Part shown: in pieces, positions 37,462-46,819 of the stretch
Layout: each line of letters starts with the position of its first letter
Position numbering within the stretch: position 1 is the first letter of the stretch
Origin: Derxia gummosa DSM 723
GTDB taxonomy: Bacteria > Pseudomonadota > Gammaproteobacteria > Burkholderiales > Burkholderiaceae_E
Reading direction: 5' to 3'
NCBI RefSeq assembly: GCF_000482785.1
Contig: NZ_AXWS01000008.1
Span: forward strand, 558,001-622,000
DNA: 64,000 nucleotides
Made by a program: the position numbers and the translations under genes
Notes under the pieces: generated by a model
Database searches by the model: none
What the model was told of the DNA's origin: nothing
What the model saw: only the letters and a program-made list of their open reading frames with translations

Positions 37462-38817
37462 TCACGAGTACGCGGTCGGATCAGGCACGCGGCCGGTGGT
37501 CGCGTAGCGGCCGAGGTCGCGCAGCTTGTAGTCGAGCGGGTCGTGCAGCGTGTGGACGCGGGCGTTGCGCCAGTAGCGGTCGAAGCCGTTGCGCGCCGAG
37601 GTGGCGCTGGCGCCGGTGATGTCGAAGATCTGGGTGCCGATCTCCAGCGCGGCGCGGTGGGCGCAGACCTTGGCTTCGGCCACGGCGACGGCGATGTCGC
37701 CGCGATGCGCGGCGGTGACGAGCGCGGGGCCGAGGTCGAGCACGTCCTGCAACTTGCGCGCGGCGAGGTCGCTCAGCACCTGGGCCGGGCGCAGCAGGCT
37801 CCACAGCTCGCCGTAGCGGCGCTGGATGAAAGGGTCGTCGAGCGAGGCGGCGACGCCCGAGGCAAACCAGGGCCGGGCGCGGTCGCGGCTGTAGCCGGTG
37901 GCGGCGGCGAAGGCGCCCTCGGCGATGCCGGTGTAGAGGTTGGCCATCACGAGCTGGGCGATGCAGGAGCGCAGCGTGCTCCAGGGCGTGGCGACGATGC
38001 CGGGCTTTTGCGTGACCTCGTCATGCGCGATGCGGACGTGGTCGAAATCGACGGTGCCGCTGTCGGTCTGCTTCTGGCCGAAGGCGTCCCAGTCGGCATT
38101 GACGGTGATGCCGGCGCGCCGCGTGGGCAGCACGCCGATGAGCAGCGAGTCGGTGGGCGGGTGCCAGGCCGAGAGGGTGAGCGCGTCCGAGCCGACCGAG
38201 CCGGAGCAGAAGGTCTTGCTGCCGTGGAGCGTGAAGCCCTCGGGCGTGTCGGTGGCGACAGTGCGCTTGTCGAGCGGGTTGAGCGCATTGCCCCAGAACA
38301 GGCCGTGCTCGATCGTGCGGCGCAGCCACAGCGCCTGCTGATCTTCGTCGCCGTAGAGGAAGAGGCCGGCGATCTGGAGGTGGTGGAAGCCGTACACATG
38401 GCCGAGCGCGCTGTCGGCGCGCGCGACGCGGCGCAGCGTGTCGAAGATCGTGGGCCAGTCGCTGCCCGCGCCGCCGAAGGCCGTGGGCACCGACAGCGTG
38501 AGCAGGCCGCTGGCGCGGATGAGGTCGCGCTCGGCGGCGGCATGGCCGCCCGCGCGGTCGCGCTCGACGGCGGTGCGCGCGAGGTCGGCGGCGAGGGCGT
38601 CGGCGGCGGCGAGCGGATCGGCCGGCGGGATGAGGCGGGCGCGGGCGGGCAGCTCGGCGGCGTGGGCGGCCGGGTGGGCCGCGTGGCCAGCGTCGGACGG
38701 CGCGGCGGCGTTCGCCGGCGCGTTGACGGAGCTGCCGGCGACGGCGCGGAGGTCGGGCGTTGCCGGTTCGGTGCGGGTCTCGGAGGCGGGCCGCGTTGCC
38801 GGTTGGGCCAGGGTCAT
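37462..38817 (-). CDS. sfnB: SfnB-family sulfur-acquisition flavoprotein (acyl-CoA dehydrogenase fold)
   Basis: The 451-aa protein has the acyl-CoA dehydrogenase fold used by FMNH2/FAD-dependent monooxygenases such as DszC and SfnB. A 60-residue Ala/Pro-rich leader precedes the core. Core marks include GLLTLSVPTAFGGAGSDWPT, ALGHVYGFHHLQIAGLFLYG, GFTLHGSKTFCSGSVGSDA, GQKQTDSGTVDFDHVRI and the C-terminal EIGTQIFDITGASAT and GFDRYWRNARVHTLHDPL. SfnB proteins take part in use of dimethyl sulfone and similar compounds. It lies between the inserted sulfonate-type transporter and MetNIQ, 19 bases after the ATPase gene. The exact substrate is unknown. Confidence 0.88.
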   Translation of the reverse strand: MTLAQPATRPASETRTEPATPDLRAVAGSSVNAPANAAAPSDAGHAAHPAAHAAELPARARLIPPADPLAAADALAADLARTAVERDRAGGHAAAERDLIRASGLLTLSVPTAFGGAGSDWPTIFDTLRRVARADSALGHVYGFHHLQIAGLFLYGDEDQQALWLRRTIEHGLFWGNALNPLDKRTVATDTPEGFTLHGSKTFCSGSVGSDALTLSAWHPPTDSLLIGVLPTRRAGITVNADWDAFGQKQTDSGTVDFDHVRIAHDEVTQKPGIVATPWSTLRSCIAQLVMANLYTGIAEGAFAAATGYSRDRARPWFASGVAASLDDPFIQRRYGELWSLLRPAQVLSDLAARKLQDVLDLGPALVTAAHRGDIAVAVAEAKVCAHRAALEIGTQIFDITGASATSARNGFDRYWRNARVHTLHDPLDYKLRDLGRYATTGRVPDPTAYS

Positions 38818-38836
38818 GGTCGTGTGTCCTTGCGGG

Positions 38837-39634
38837 TCAGAAGGAATGGATGGCGTGAAGCTCGGTCAGGGCTTCGGCCTTGAGCGCGGCGAGGGCGAGG
38901 TCGCGCCGGTCGCGCGGATGGGGTAGCGGCACGCGCAGTTCGCGCCGCAGGCGGCCGGGATCGGCGTCGAGCACGAGCACGCGGTCGCTGAGGTAGATGG
39001 CTTCGTCGAGGTCGTGGGTCACGAGCAGCAGCGCGATGCCGTGATGGCGCGCGACGCCGAGCAGCAGGTCCTGCAGCTTCATGCGCGTGAAGGCATCGAC
39101 CGCGCTGAAAGGCTCGTCGAGCAGCAGCAGGCGCGGCCGGGTGTAGAGGCCGCGCGCGATCGCCACGCGCTGGGCCTGGCCGCCCGAGAGCGAGCGCGGC
39201 AGCGCGTCGGCATGGCCGTCGAGGCCGACCTCGCGCAGCAGGCCGAGCGCGTGGGCGTCGTCGCGGCCCTTGCGGCCCGAGTCGAAGGCGACGTTGTCGG
39301 CCGCGCTCAGCCACGGGAACAGGCGCGGCTCCTGGAACACGAAGCCGATCTCGCGCGTGACGCCGCGCAGCGTGCTGCCGGCCAGCGCGATGCGGCCGTC
39401 GTAATCGCGGTCGAGGCCGGCGACGAGGCGCAGCAGCGTGCTCTTGCCGCAGCCGCTCGGGCCGACGAGGCTCACGACCTCGCCGGGCGCGATCGAGAAG
39501 CGGATCGCGTCGAGGATGCGGCGCGGGCCGTAGTGCTTGGCGCGCAGGTCCACGTCGAGCAGGGTGGCGCGGCCCCGGGCTTCATCGGCGTGATGCGTGC
39601 CGGCGGCGCTTGCGGCGAGGGAGGCGGTGGTCAT
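38837..39634 (-). CDS. Sulfonate/nitrate/taurine-type ABC ATPase (inserted module)
   Basis: The 265-aa ATPase has Walker A GPSGCGKST, Q-loop FVFQEPRLFPWLSAADNVAF, signature LSGGQAQR, Walker [15 protein letters not shown] and switch VTHDLDEAI. It belongs to the SsuB/TauB family and is a paralogue of the ssuB product. The start at 39634 is preferred over an ATG 6 bases upstream because GAGGGG then has normal spacing. It follows its permease gene by about 10 bases and completes a three-gene importer (binding protein 40570, permease 39645). The likely substrate is a sulfonate, sulfate ester or taurine-like compound. Confidence 0.9.
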   Translation of the reverse strand: MTTASLAASAAGTHHADEARGRATLLDVDLRAKHYGPRRILDAIRFSIAPGEVVSLVGPSGCGKSTLLRLVAGLDRDYDGRIALAGSTLRGVTREIGFVFQEPRLFPWLSAADNVAFDSGRKGRDDAHALGLLREVGLDGHADALPRSLSGGQAQRVAIARGLYTRPRLLLLDEPFSAVDAFTRMKLQDLLLGVARHHGIALLLVTHDLDEAIYLSDRVLVLDADPGRLRRELRVPLPHPRDRRDLALAALKAEALTELHAIHSF

Positions 39635-39644
39635 CGTCATCCCC

Positions 39645-40559
39645 TCAATCGGCGCGGCGGTCGTGGGTGTCGCGCCAGGCGAGCGCGCGGCGCTCGATGC
39701 GCAGCAGCACCGAATCGCCGGCCTTGCCGAGCAGGGCGAGCAGCAGGATCGCGGCTAGCACCACATCGACGCGGCTGGTCTCGCGGCCGTCGCTCAGCAG
39801 ATAGCCGAGGCCGCGCGTCGAGGCAATCAGCTCGGCCGCGACGAGGAACATCCACGCGAGGCCGAGGCCGCCGCGCAGGCCCGTCATCAGCGCCGGCAGC
39901 GCGGCCGGCAGGAAGATGCGGCGCACCTGCGCGAGCCGGCCGAGACCGGCCATCGTGCCCACCTCGACCAACTTCCGATCGACGTCGGCGATGCCCGAGG
40001 TCACGCCGAGGTACACGGGGAAGAAGGCGCCGATCGCGATCAGCGTGACCTTCGGCAACTCGTCGATGCCGAGCCAGAGCAGCAGCAACGGCACCCAGGC
40101 GAGCGACGGAATCGCGCGCAGGGCTTGCAGCGTGGGGTCGAGCAGCGCCTCGGCGCGGCGGCTCAGGCCGACGAGCGCGCCGAGCACCACCGCGAGTGCG
40201 CTGCCGATGGCAAAGCCGGCGAGCACGCGCGCGAGGCTGACACCGATGTGGCGCGCGAGTTCGCCGCCGCCGGCCAGTTCCGCAAGCGTTTGCAGCAACT
40301 CGCTCGGCGCGGGCAGGAAGCGCGATTGGACGAGGCCGGCGCGTACGCCGATCTCGGCCGTAGCGAGCAGCGCGACGGGCAGCAGCAGGCCGGCGGCCGG
40401 GCGCGCCCAGCGCGCGGCGAGGTGGCGCGGGCCGGATGACCGCTCGCGCGGCGCGCCCGGCTGTGCGTTGCGGCCCGCCGCGTTCGATGCCAGCGCGGCG
40501 CGCGCGCCGGCCGGAATGCCTTCCGGCGACGGCGCGACTGAAATCGCTCGCGTGTTCAT
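39645..40559 (-). CDS. Sulfonate-type ABC transporter permease (inserted module)
   Basis: The 304-aa permease has a 45-residue soluble leader, then six hydrophobic segments, for example PAAGLLLPVALLATAEIGVR and VLAGFAIGSALAVVLGALVG. The binding-protein-dependent transport motif is VEVGTMAGLGRLAQVRRIFL. It matches SsuC/TauC permeases. It sits 10 bases after the binding protein gene and 10 before the ATPase start. A palindrome copy CGCAAGCGTTTGCA lies at 40281. It probably pairs with the ATPase at 38837-39634. Confidence 0.9.
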   Translation of the reverse strand: MNTRAISVAPSPEGIPAGARAALASNAAGRNAQPGAPRERSSGPRHLAARWARPAAGLLLPVALLATAEIGVRAGLVQSRFLPAPSELLQTLAELAGGGELARHIGVSLARVLAGFAIGSALAVVLGALVGLSRRAEALLDPTLQALRAIPSLAWVPLLLLWLGIDELPKVTLIAIGAFFPVYLGVTSGIADVDRKLVEVGTMAGLGRLAQVRRIFLPAALPALMTGLRGGLGLAWMFLVAAELIASTRGLGYLLSDGRETSRVDVVLAAILLLALLGKAGDSVLLRIERRALAWRDTHDRRAD

Positions 40560-40569
40560 CGCATCCGCC

Positions 40570-41553
40570 TCAGGCCGCCTTGCCGCCGATGACCGACTTC
40601 GCGAAGCCGGTGTCGATCAGCGCCGCGACGGTCTTGTCGAGATCGGTGCCCGGCTTGACCAGTGCTTCCTCGCGCAGGATCGGCGCGGCGGCGCGCAGCG
40701 CGTTCACATGCTCGGCCGAGGGCAGCGGGTTGCTGAAGTCGGTGCGCAGCTTCACCTGCAGCAGCGCGACGGGCACGCTCACCTTGGCTTCCTCGGCCAG
40801 GATCTTGGCTGCGTCGCTCAGGTTGGCGAGCGTCCAGGCGCGCGCCTTCTCGTAGGCCGTGATGACCTTGGCGACCACCTGCGGATGCTCGGCGAGGAAG
40901 GCTTCGCGCGCGCTCAGGAAGTTGTAGGTGTTGTAGCCGACGTTGCGGTACAGGAAGCGCGAGCCGGCATCCAGCTCGCTCGCGGCCATGTGCGGATCGA
41001 GGCCGGCCCACGCATCGACCTTGCCCTGTTCCAGCGCGGCGCGGCCGTCCGGATGCTGGAGGTGGACGATCTCCACCTCGCTCTTCGGCACCTTGAATTC
41101 GCGCAGCGTGCGCAGCAGGAAGAGATAGGGATCGGTGCCCTTGGTCGCGGCCACCTTCTTGCCGCGCAGCTCGGCCACGGTCCTGATGGGCGAATCCTTG
41201 GCGACGAGCAGGCCGGTCCATTCGGGCCGCGAGCCGACGTAGACGGTGCGGATCGGATTGCCGTTGGCCTTCGACAGCAGGGCGGCGAGGCCGGCGCTGG
41301 AGCCGAGGTCGATGCTGTTGCCGCTCAGGTATTCGAGCGCGCGGTTGCTGCCGGCGCTGAACACCCATTTCACCTTGGTGCCGTCGGCCTTGAGGGCGTC
41401 TTCGAGCCAGCCGAAGCGGCGCAGCACGAGGCTTAGCGGCGAGTAGTAGGCGTAGTCGAGCCGCAGTTCGTCGAGGGCGGCGGCTCGGGCTTGCGGCAGG
41501 GCGGAGGCGAACGCCGCCACCGCCGCGCCCTTGAGGAGTTCGCGTCGTTTCAT
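40570..41553 (-). CDS. Sulfonate-type substrate-binding protein (inserted module)
   Basis: The 327-aa periplasmic binding protein begins with a Tat-like signal, MKRRELLKGAAVAAFASALP, cleaved near ARAAA. Family marks are LDYAYYSPLSLVLRRFGWLE, NRALEYLSGNSIDLGSSAG and WTGLLVAKDSPIRTVAELRG, then GKVDAWAGLDPHMAASELDA. This fits SsuA/AtsR-type proteins for sulfonates or sulfate esters. It is only distantly like the two ssuA-like proteins at 43871-45885, so it came with the inserted transporter rather than by local duplication. It is the first gene of the insert, 36 bases after ssuC. Confidence 0.9.
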   Translation of the reverse strand: MKRRELLKGAAVAAFASALPQARAAALDELRLDYAYYSPLSLVLRRFGWLEDALKADGTKVKWVFSAGSNRALEYLSGNSIDLGSSAGLAALLSKANGNPIRTVYVGSRPEWTGLLVAKDSPIRTVAELRGKKVAATKGTDPYLFLLRTLREFKVPKSEVEIVHLQHPDGRAALEQGKVDAWAGLDPHMAASELDAGSRFLYRNVGYNTYNFLSAREAFLAEHPQVVAKVITAYEKARAWTLANLSDAAKILAEEAKVSVPVALLQVKLRTDFSNPLPSAEHVNALRAAAPILREEALVKPGTDLDKTVAALIDTGFAKSVIGGKAA

Positions 41554-41589
41554 GTTGTTCTCGTGTGGGTGGAAGGAACGGGCGGCGCG

Positions 41590-42603
41590 TCAGGCGCTGC
41601 GGTAGTTCGGGTTCCAGCGCAGCAGCCGTCGTTCGAGGGCGCGCGCGATGAGGTCGGCCAGCTTGCCGAGCAGGGCGTAGAGCAGGATCCCGACGAGCAC
41701 GATGTCGGTCTGCAGGAACTCGCGGGCATTCATCGTCATGTAGCCGATGCCGCGTTGCGCCGAGATGGTCTCGGCCACGATGAGGATCACCCACATCAGC
41801 CCGAGCGAGAACCGCACGCCGACGAGGATGCTCGGCAGCGCGCCGGGCAGGATCACCTCCCGGTACAGCGCCCAGCGCGTGAGGCCGTAGCTGCGCGCCA
41901 TCTCGATGAGCTGCGGATCGACCGAGCGGATGCCGTGGAAGGTGTTGGCGTACACCGGGAAGAACACGCCGAGCGACACGAGAAAGAGCTTGGCGCCCTC
42001 GTCGATGCCGAACCAGAGGATCACGAGCGGGATGAGTGCCAGCGGCGGGATGTTGCGGATCATCTGGATGCTGGTGTCGAGCAGCGTCTCGGCCGTGCGC
42101 AGCGAGCCGGTCAGCAGGCCCAGCACGAGGCCGATGCCGCCGCCCACGGCAAAGCCGCTCAGCGCGCGCAGCGTGCTGGTGCCCACGTGACCCCACAGTT
42201 CGCCGGTGAAGGCGAGTTCCCAGGCCGCCCTGGCGACGGCCGAGGGCGCGGGCAGCACGCGGGTCGAGAGCCAGCCCGATTGCGAGGCGAACTGCCAGAC
42301 CGCGATGAGCAGCACCGGCACGATCCAGGGCTTGAGCGCCGCGAGCCGCTGGCCGAGCGCGCGCAGGCCCTCGTCGAAGCGGTCGTCGGCGGGCGCGCCG
42401 GCGGGCAGCCAGGCGGCCGGATCGGCCAGCACGCCGGCCGGACCGGCATCGGCGATCTCGGCCGCGAGGGCGATGCGCGAGCGCGCGTCGGCGCGCGCCG
42501 CGGCGTTGCCGTCCTCCGCGGGGCGGGCGGCCGCCGCGTCCGGCGTGCTGCCGGCCGAGGCCACCGCGCCTGCCGGCGGTCGGCTTGCGTAGGCTTGGCT
42601 CAT
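41590..42603 (-). CDS. ssuC: Aliphatic sulfonate ABC transporter permease SsuC
   Basis: The 337-aa permease has an 80-residue Ala-rich soluble leader, then six transmembrane segments (LKPWIVPVLLIAVWQFASQ, GFAVGGGIGLVLGLLTGSL and others). The coupling motif is IEMARSYGLTRWALYREVIL. IRNIPPLALIPLVILWFGID and GVFFPVYANTFHGIRSVDPQ are hallmarks of SsuC. It begins 3 bases after ssuD. In the canonical operon ssuB would follow, but an unrelated 8.2-kb module lies between. It forms the channel for sulfonates delivered by one or both ssuA-like proteins upstream. Confidence 0.93.
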   Translation of the reverse strand: MSQAYASRPPAGAVASAGSTPDAAAARPAEDGNAAARADARSRIALAAEIADAGPAGVLADPAAWLPAGAPADDRFDEGLRALGQRLAALKPWIVPVLLIAVWQFASQSGWLSTRVLPAPSAVARAAWELAFTGELWGHVGTSTLRALSGFAVGGGIGLVLGLLTGSLRTAETLLDTSIQMIRNIPPLALIPLVILWFGIDEGAKLFLVSLGVFFPVYANTFHGIRSVDPQLIEMARSYGLTRWALYREVILPGALPSILVGVRFSLGLMWVILIVAETISAQRGIGYMTMNAREFLQTDIVLVGILLYALLGKLADLIARALERRLLRWNPNYRSA

Positions 42604-42606
42604 GGT

Positions 42607-43788
42607 TCAGCCCGCCGAGACGAGGCGGTCGTTGGCGGCGGCCGGCACGATGTTGTTGGCCATGATCTCGCCCACCGGGCCGCTCAGCTTCGCGGCCGTG
42701 CCTTCGGCCGCGTTGCCCTTGAAGCCGAGCACCGGAAACAGCAGCTCGGCCGTGCGGCGCGCTTCTTCCAGATGCGGATAGCCCGAGAGCACGAAGCTGT
42801 CGAGGCCGAGCGCCTCGTACTCGCGGATGCGCTCGGCCACCTGCTCGGCCGAGCCGACCAGCGCCGTGCCCGCGCCGCCACGCACGAGGCCGACGCCGGC
42901 CCAGAGGTTGGGGCTGATTTCGAGGTCGGCGCGCGTGCGGCCCTTGCCACGGCGCAGCTCGACCATGCGGCGCTGGCCGACCGAATCCATCTTCGAGAAC
43001 GCGGCCTGCGCCTTCTCGACGGCGGCGTCGTCCACCTTGCTGATGAGGCGTTCGGCATCGGCCCAGGCTTCGGCCTCGGTCTCGCGCACGATCACATGCA
43101 GCCGGATGCCGAAGCGCACCTGACGGCCGTGCTTCGCGGCGGCGGCGCGCACGGCCGCGACCTTCTCGGCGACGGCGGCGGGCGGCTCGCCCCAGGTGAG
43201 GAACAGTTCGGTCTGCTCGGCGGCGAGGTCGATCGCGGCCGGCGACGAACCGCCGAAGTACACCGGCGGATGCGGCTTCTGCACCGGCGGGAACAGCAGC
43301 TTCGCGTCCTTCACCCTGATGTGCTTGCCCTCGTAGCTGAAGGCCTCGCCGGTGTGGCTGCGGGTGAGGATTTCGCGCCAGACGTGGATGAACTCGCTGC
43401 TGGCCTCGTAGCGCTCGGCGTGGTCGAGGAAAAGGCCGTCGGCTTCCAGCTCGGCCACGTCGCCGCCGGTCACGAGGTTGACGAGGCAGCGCCCGCCCGA
43501 GAGCCGGTCGAAGGTGGCTGCCATGCGCGCGCCGAGCGTCGGCGTCATGAGACCGGGGCGCAGCGCCACCAGAAAGCGGAGCTGGCGCGTCGCGCCGATG
43601 AGGCTGGAGGCCGTCACCCACGGGTCTTCGCAGCTCTTGCCGGTGGGGATGAGCACGCCGGTGTAGCCGGCGGTGTCGGCGGCGATCGCCACCTGGCGGA
43701 AGTAGTCGTAGTCGGCGACGCGGGCGCCTTCGGTGGTGCCGAGGTAGCGGCTGTCGCCGTGGGTGGGAATGAACCAGAAGATGTTCAT
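42607..43788 (-). CDS. ssuD: FMNH2-dependent alkanesulfonate monooxygenase SsuD
   Basis: The 393-aa luciferase-like enzyme oxidises C1-C10 alkanesulfonates with FMNH2 and O2 to aldehyde and sulfite. Marks are [34 protein letters not shown] (with the Cys conserved near the flavin site), [60 protein letters not shown] and [12 protein letters not shown]. Length matches characterised SsuD (about 380 aa). FMNH2 should come from SsuE encoded upstream. It follows the second ssuA-like gene by 82 bases and couples to ssuC. Confidence 0.96.
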   Translation of the reverse strand: MNIFWFIPTHGDSRYLGTTEGARVADYDYFRQVAIAADTAGYTGVLIPTGKSCEDPWVTASSLIGATRQLRFLVALRPGLMTPTLGARMAATFDRLSGGRCLVNLVTGGDVAELEADGLFLDHAERYEASSEFIHVWREILTRSHTGEAFSYEGKHIRVKDAKLLFPPVQKPHPPVYFGGSSPAAIDLAAEQTELFLTWGEPPAAVAEKVAAVRAAAAKHGRQVRFGIRLHVIVRETEAEAWADAERLISKVDDAAVEKAQAAFSKMDSVGQRRMVELRRGKGRTRADLEISPNLWAGVGLVRGGAGTALVGSAEQVAERIREYEALGLDSFVLSGYPHLEEARRTAELLFPVLGFKGNAAEGTAAKLSGPVGEIMANNIVPAAANDRLVSAG

Positions 43789-43870
43789 GGTCGGAATCTT
43801 TCGGGTCGTGATGTCGGTCGGTTCGGGCGACCGGGGCGGCTGGCAGACCGGCCCGGGGAGGCTCCGGAAA

Positions 43871-44878
43871 TCAGGCGGCGCCGCGGCCGGCGGGCTTCCA
43901 GACGATGTCGGCCACCTTCACCGGGCGCGGGATCAGTCCCAGTTCGGCGAAGGCGTCGGCCACGCGCTGCTGGTCCGCCACGAGTTCCGGCGTGAGAGGG
44001 CGCACGGGCGCGGGCGGCCGGCGGTCGAGAAAGCGGAAGGCGGTGCCGAAGGGCAGGCCGGTCGCGTCGGCGACGAGCTGGGTGGCGGCCTTGCGGTCGG
44101 TCTGCGCCCAGGCGTCGGCGCGCGTCAGTTCGTCGAGCAGCGCGAGCACGGCGGCCGGAAAGCGCTGCGTGAAGCTGCTCGACGACAGGTAGAAGCTGTT
44201 GTTGCTCGACAGGCCCTCGCCGGTGTGCAGCACGCGTGGGCGGCTTTCGTCGCCACCATCGAGTTCGGCGGCGGCGTAGTACGGGTCCCAGATCGCCCAG
44301 GCATCGACCGCGCCGCGCTTGAACGCGGCATGGCCGTCGGCCGGCGCGAGCCAGATCGGCTCGATGTCGCTCCAGGCGAGGCCGGCCTTCTTGACGGCGC
44401 GCAGCACGAGGTAATGCGCACTCGAACCCTTCTGCAGCGCGATGCGCCGACCCTTGAGATCGGCCAGCGCGCGCAGCGGCGAGTCCTGGCGCACGAGGAT
44501 GGCCGAGGCGCGAGGCTTGGGCGGCTCGGCGCCGACATAGACGATGTCGCGCCCCGAGGCCTGCGCGAAAACGGGCGGCGCGTCGCCGGTCATGCCGATG
44601 TCGACGCTGCCGACGGCGAGCGCTTCCAGCAGCTGCGGCCCGGCCGGGAACTCGTTCCAGGTGATGCGGGTCGACGGGAAGCGCTGCTCCAGCTGGCGAC
44701 GCTGGCGCAGCAGCACGAAATGCACCGAGCTCTTCTGGAAGCCGACACGGATTGCCTCGGGCGACGCCTCGGCGGCCTCGGGCCTGCCGGGCGCCGCGAG
44801 CGCGCCGCCCGGCAGGCCGTGGCCGGCGAGACCGGCCCCCGCCAGCAGGAGCAGCCGATGGAAGTGACGACGGTCCAT
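43871..44878 (-). CDS. Aliphatic sulfonate-binding protein, SsuA paralogue 2
   Basis: The 335-aa exported binding protein has an RR signal ([20 protein letters not shown]). Core motifs are [60 protein letters not shown] and [20 protein letters not shown]. It is clearly related to the adjacent upstream gene product, so the pair is a tandem duplication that has diverged. Sequence difference in the ligand region suggests a different sulfonate range. It starts 14 bases after its paralogue, both ahead of ssuD. Confidence 0.9.
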   Translation of the reverse strand: MDRRHFHRLLLLAGAGLAGHGLPGGALAAPGRPEAAEASPEAIRVGFQKSSVHFVLLRQRRQLEQRFPSTRITWNEFPAGPQLLEALAVGSVDIGMTGDAPPVFAQASGRDIVYVGAEPPKPRASAILVRQDSPLRALADLKGRRIALQKGSSAHYLVLRAVKKAGLAWSDIEPIWLAPADGHAAFKRGAVDAWAIWDPYYAAAELDGGDESRPRVLHTGEGLSSNNSFYLSSSSFTQRFPAAVLALLDELTRADAWAQTDRKAATQLVADATGLPFGTAFRFLDRRPPAPVRPLTPELVADQQRVADAFAELGLIPRPVKVADIVWKPAGRGAA

Positions 44879-44892
44879 GACGGCCTCCGGAT

Positions 44893-45885
44893 TCAGCGCG
44901 CGGCGGCCGGCTTCCACACCACGTCGGCGATGCGGATCGGCTTGGGGATGAGCTTGAGCGAGCTGAAGGTGTCTGCGATCGCCTGCTGCTCGGCCGTGAC
45001 CTGGGGCGTGAGCGGCGCGATGCCGTAGCTGTAGCGGCTGGCCGACAGCTCGAGCGTCGGCACGTCGAGGCCGGTGAGCGGTTGCAGCAGGCTCACGACT
45101 TCCTTCGCGTTGCGCTCGGCCCAGACGTCGAGCTTGACCAGCTCGTCGAGCAGGGCGCGCAGCACCACCGGCTCGCGTTCGGCATAGCCGCGCGACGACA
45201 GGAAGAACTGGTGGTTCGAGACGATGCCCGTGCCGTCGGCCAGCACGCGGGCGCCGAGCTGCTTCTCGGCGGCGGCGAGGAAGGGGTCCCAGATCGCCCA
45301 GGCATCGACGGCGCCGCGCTCGAAGGCGGCGCGCGCGTCGGCCGGCGGCAGGAACACGGGCTGGATGTCGGCATAGGCGACGCCGGCCTTCTCGAGCGCC
45401 TTGACGAGCAGGTAGTGCACGTTCGAGCCCTTGTTGAGCGCGACGCGCTTGCCCTTCAGCTCGCTCACGCTCTTCAGCGGCGAATCCTTCGGCACGACGA
45501 TGGCCTCGCCCTTCGGCGCGGCGGGCTGGTTGCCGACGTAGAGCAGGTCGGCGCCGGCGGCCTGGGCAAAGATGGGCGGTGCCTCGCCGACGTTGCCGAA
45601 GTCGATCGAGCCGACGTTGAGCGCTTCGAGCATCTGCGGGCCAGCCGGAAATTCGCTCCACGTCACCTTCACGCCCTGCGGCGCGAGCGCGGTTTCGAGC
45701 GTCCCTCGGGCGCGCAGCAGGTTGAGCGTGCCGTACTTCTGGAAGCCGATGCGCAGCGTGCCGGCGGCAAAGGCGCGGCCGGGCAGCAGGCTGGCGGCGG
45801 TCGTGCCGAGCAGGCCGGCGATGCCTGCGGCGAGGGCGCGGCGGCGCAGCGGCGAGGCGGGAAGGGCGGAGGTCTTGCGGGTCAT
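44893..45885 (-). CDS. ssuA: Aliphatic sulfonate-binding protein SsuA
   Basis: The 330-aa periplasmic protein has an RRR signal (ASPLRRRALAAGIAGLLG) cleaved near AFA. It shows LRIGFQKYGTLNLLRARGTL, EFPAGPQMLEALNVGSIDFG, GEAPPIFAQAAGADLLYVGN, VALNKGSNVHYLLVKALEKA and [20 protein letters not shown], the standard SsuA set. It delivers sulfonates to SsuBC. It stands in the canonical ssuA position after ssuE, although separated from it by 194 bases that contain a perfect hairpin and a TGCAAGGGCTTGCA palindrome 14 bases before the start. A separate promoter is therefore possible. Confidence 0.93.
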   Translation of the reverse strand: MTRKTSALPASPLRRRALAAGIAGLLGTTAASLLPGRAFAAGTLRIGFQKYGTLNLLRARGTLETALAPQGVKVTWSEFPAGPQMLEALNVGSIDFGNVGEAPPIFAQAAGADLLYVGNQPAAPKGEAIVVPKDSPLKSVSELKGKRVALNKGSNVHYLLVKALEKAGVAYADIQPVFLPPADARAAFERGAVDAWAIWDPFLAAAEKQLGARVLADGTGIVSNHQFFLSSRGYAEREPVVLRALLDELVKLDVWAERNAKEVVSLLQPLTGLDVPTLELSASRYSYGIAPLTPQVTAEQQAIADTFSSLKLIPKPIRIADVVWKPAAAR

Positions 45886-45995
45886 GGCGGTCGGTCCTTG
45901 CAAGGGCTTGCAGCGCGGGTCGGGCAGCGCGGGCGTGAACGGGCCCGCGGTGCGGCCGCGCGGCGGCACCGGATGAGTTCTTGTTGGTGTGGGTG

Positions 45996-46023
45996 GCGAC
46001 GGTCCGGCGTCGCGGACCGTCGC
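45996..46023 (-). terminator. Perfect hairpin between ssuE and ssuA
   Basis: GCGACGGTCC and GGACCGTCGC form a 10-bp stem around an 8-base loop. There is no T-run. It lies about 57 bases past the ssuE stop on the minus strand and about 110 bases before the ssuA start. It could lower readthrough or protect the ssuE message. Confidence 0.4.
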
Positions 46024-46079
46024 GGTGGCGTGTGGTGGCTGGCGCTCGCGGTGGCTGGCCGCCGATCGCTCGCGGCCGG

Positions 46080-46658
46080 TCAGGCGGCCAGTTCGAGCGC
46101 GAGGCCGGCGGCGCGCTCGCGCCTGGCGCGCGGCCATTCGATGGCTTCGAGCAGAAGCGACGAGGCTTCGGCGAGGCGGGCGGCGATCTCGGCGTCGGGC
46201 TGGTAGCCGCCGTCGTCGCGCTTGGCGATCTGGGCGTCGCTCGCGTACACGCTGCCGACGATCCAGCGCGCGCCGAGGGCGGTGAGCACCGGCTTGATCG
46301 CGTAGTCGATCGCGAGCAGATGCGCGGGCGAGCCGCCGGTGGCGATCGGCAGCACGACCTTGTCCTTCAGGCCATCCTGCGGCAGCAGGTCGAGAAAGCT
46401 CTTGAGCAGGCCGGTGTAGCTCGCCTTGTAGATCGGCGTGGCGATGACCACGGCATTGGCGCGCTCGACGCGGCCGAGCGCGGCCTTGACCGGCGGCGCG
46501 TCGAATTCGAGGTTGAGCAGGCTGTCGGGCGGCAGTTCGCGGGCACGCACGTCCTCGACGGTGGCGCCATGGGCGACGACGTGGTTGCGCACGACGTCGA
46601 GCAGGGCGTTGGAGCGGGAACGGGCCTGGGGGCTGCCGGAGATGAAGACGATGGGCAT
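46080..46658 (-). CDS. ssuE: NADPH-dependent FMN reductase SsuE
   Basis: The 192-aa flavodoxin-like reductase begins MPIVFISGSPQARSRSNALL, carrying the phosphate-binding loop. It continues with AVVIATPIYKASYTGLLKSF and LPQDGLKDKVVLPIATGGSP, typical of SsuE/MsuE. It reduces FMN with NAD(P)H and supplies FMNH2 to SsuD and probably to the DszA-like and SfnB-like enzymes of the cluster. It is the first gene of the block, with a perfect 9-bp inverted repeat about 80 bases upstream of its start as a candidate operator. Length is typical. Confidence 0.94.
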   Translation of the reverse strand: MPIVFISGSPQARSRSNALLDVVRNHVVAHGATVEDVRARELPPDSLLNLEFDAPPVKAALGRVERANAVVIATPIYKASYTGLLKSFLDLLPQDGLKDKVVLPIATGGSPAHLLAIDYAIKPVLTALGARWIVGSVYASDAQIAKRDDGGYQPDAEIAARLAEASSLLLEAIEWPRARRERAAGLALELAA

Positions 46659-46737
46659 CGCGCGGGTCCTGTTGGAATTGGCGTGATGCGCAAGGTAAGG
46701 ACGCGCGCTAATGCAAGGAACGACGATTGCGCCATGT

Positions 46738-46760
46738 CTTGATGACCGGGAGTCATCAAG
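46738..46760 (-). promoter_or_regulatory. Candidate operator of the sulfur cluster (perfect inverted repeat)
   Basis: CTTGATGAC, spacer CGGGA, GTCATCAAG: both 9-base arms match perfectly. It lies 80-102 bases upstream of ssuE. Sulfur-starvation clusters in betaproteobacteria are usually controlled by the LysR-type regulators CysB or SsuR/Cbl, which bind such dyads. No regulator gene is adjacent, so the binding protein is inferred. Confidence 0.5.
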
Positions 46761-46819
46761 TCTGTGCGATTTGATGCACGACGCTGGCTGAAGCCGTTCA
46801 GCCGGCGTCTGTCTGGCGC

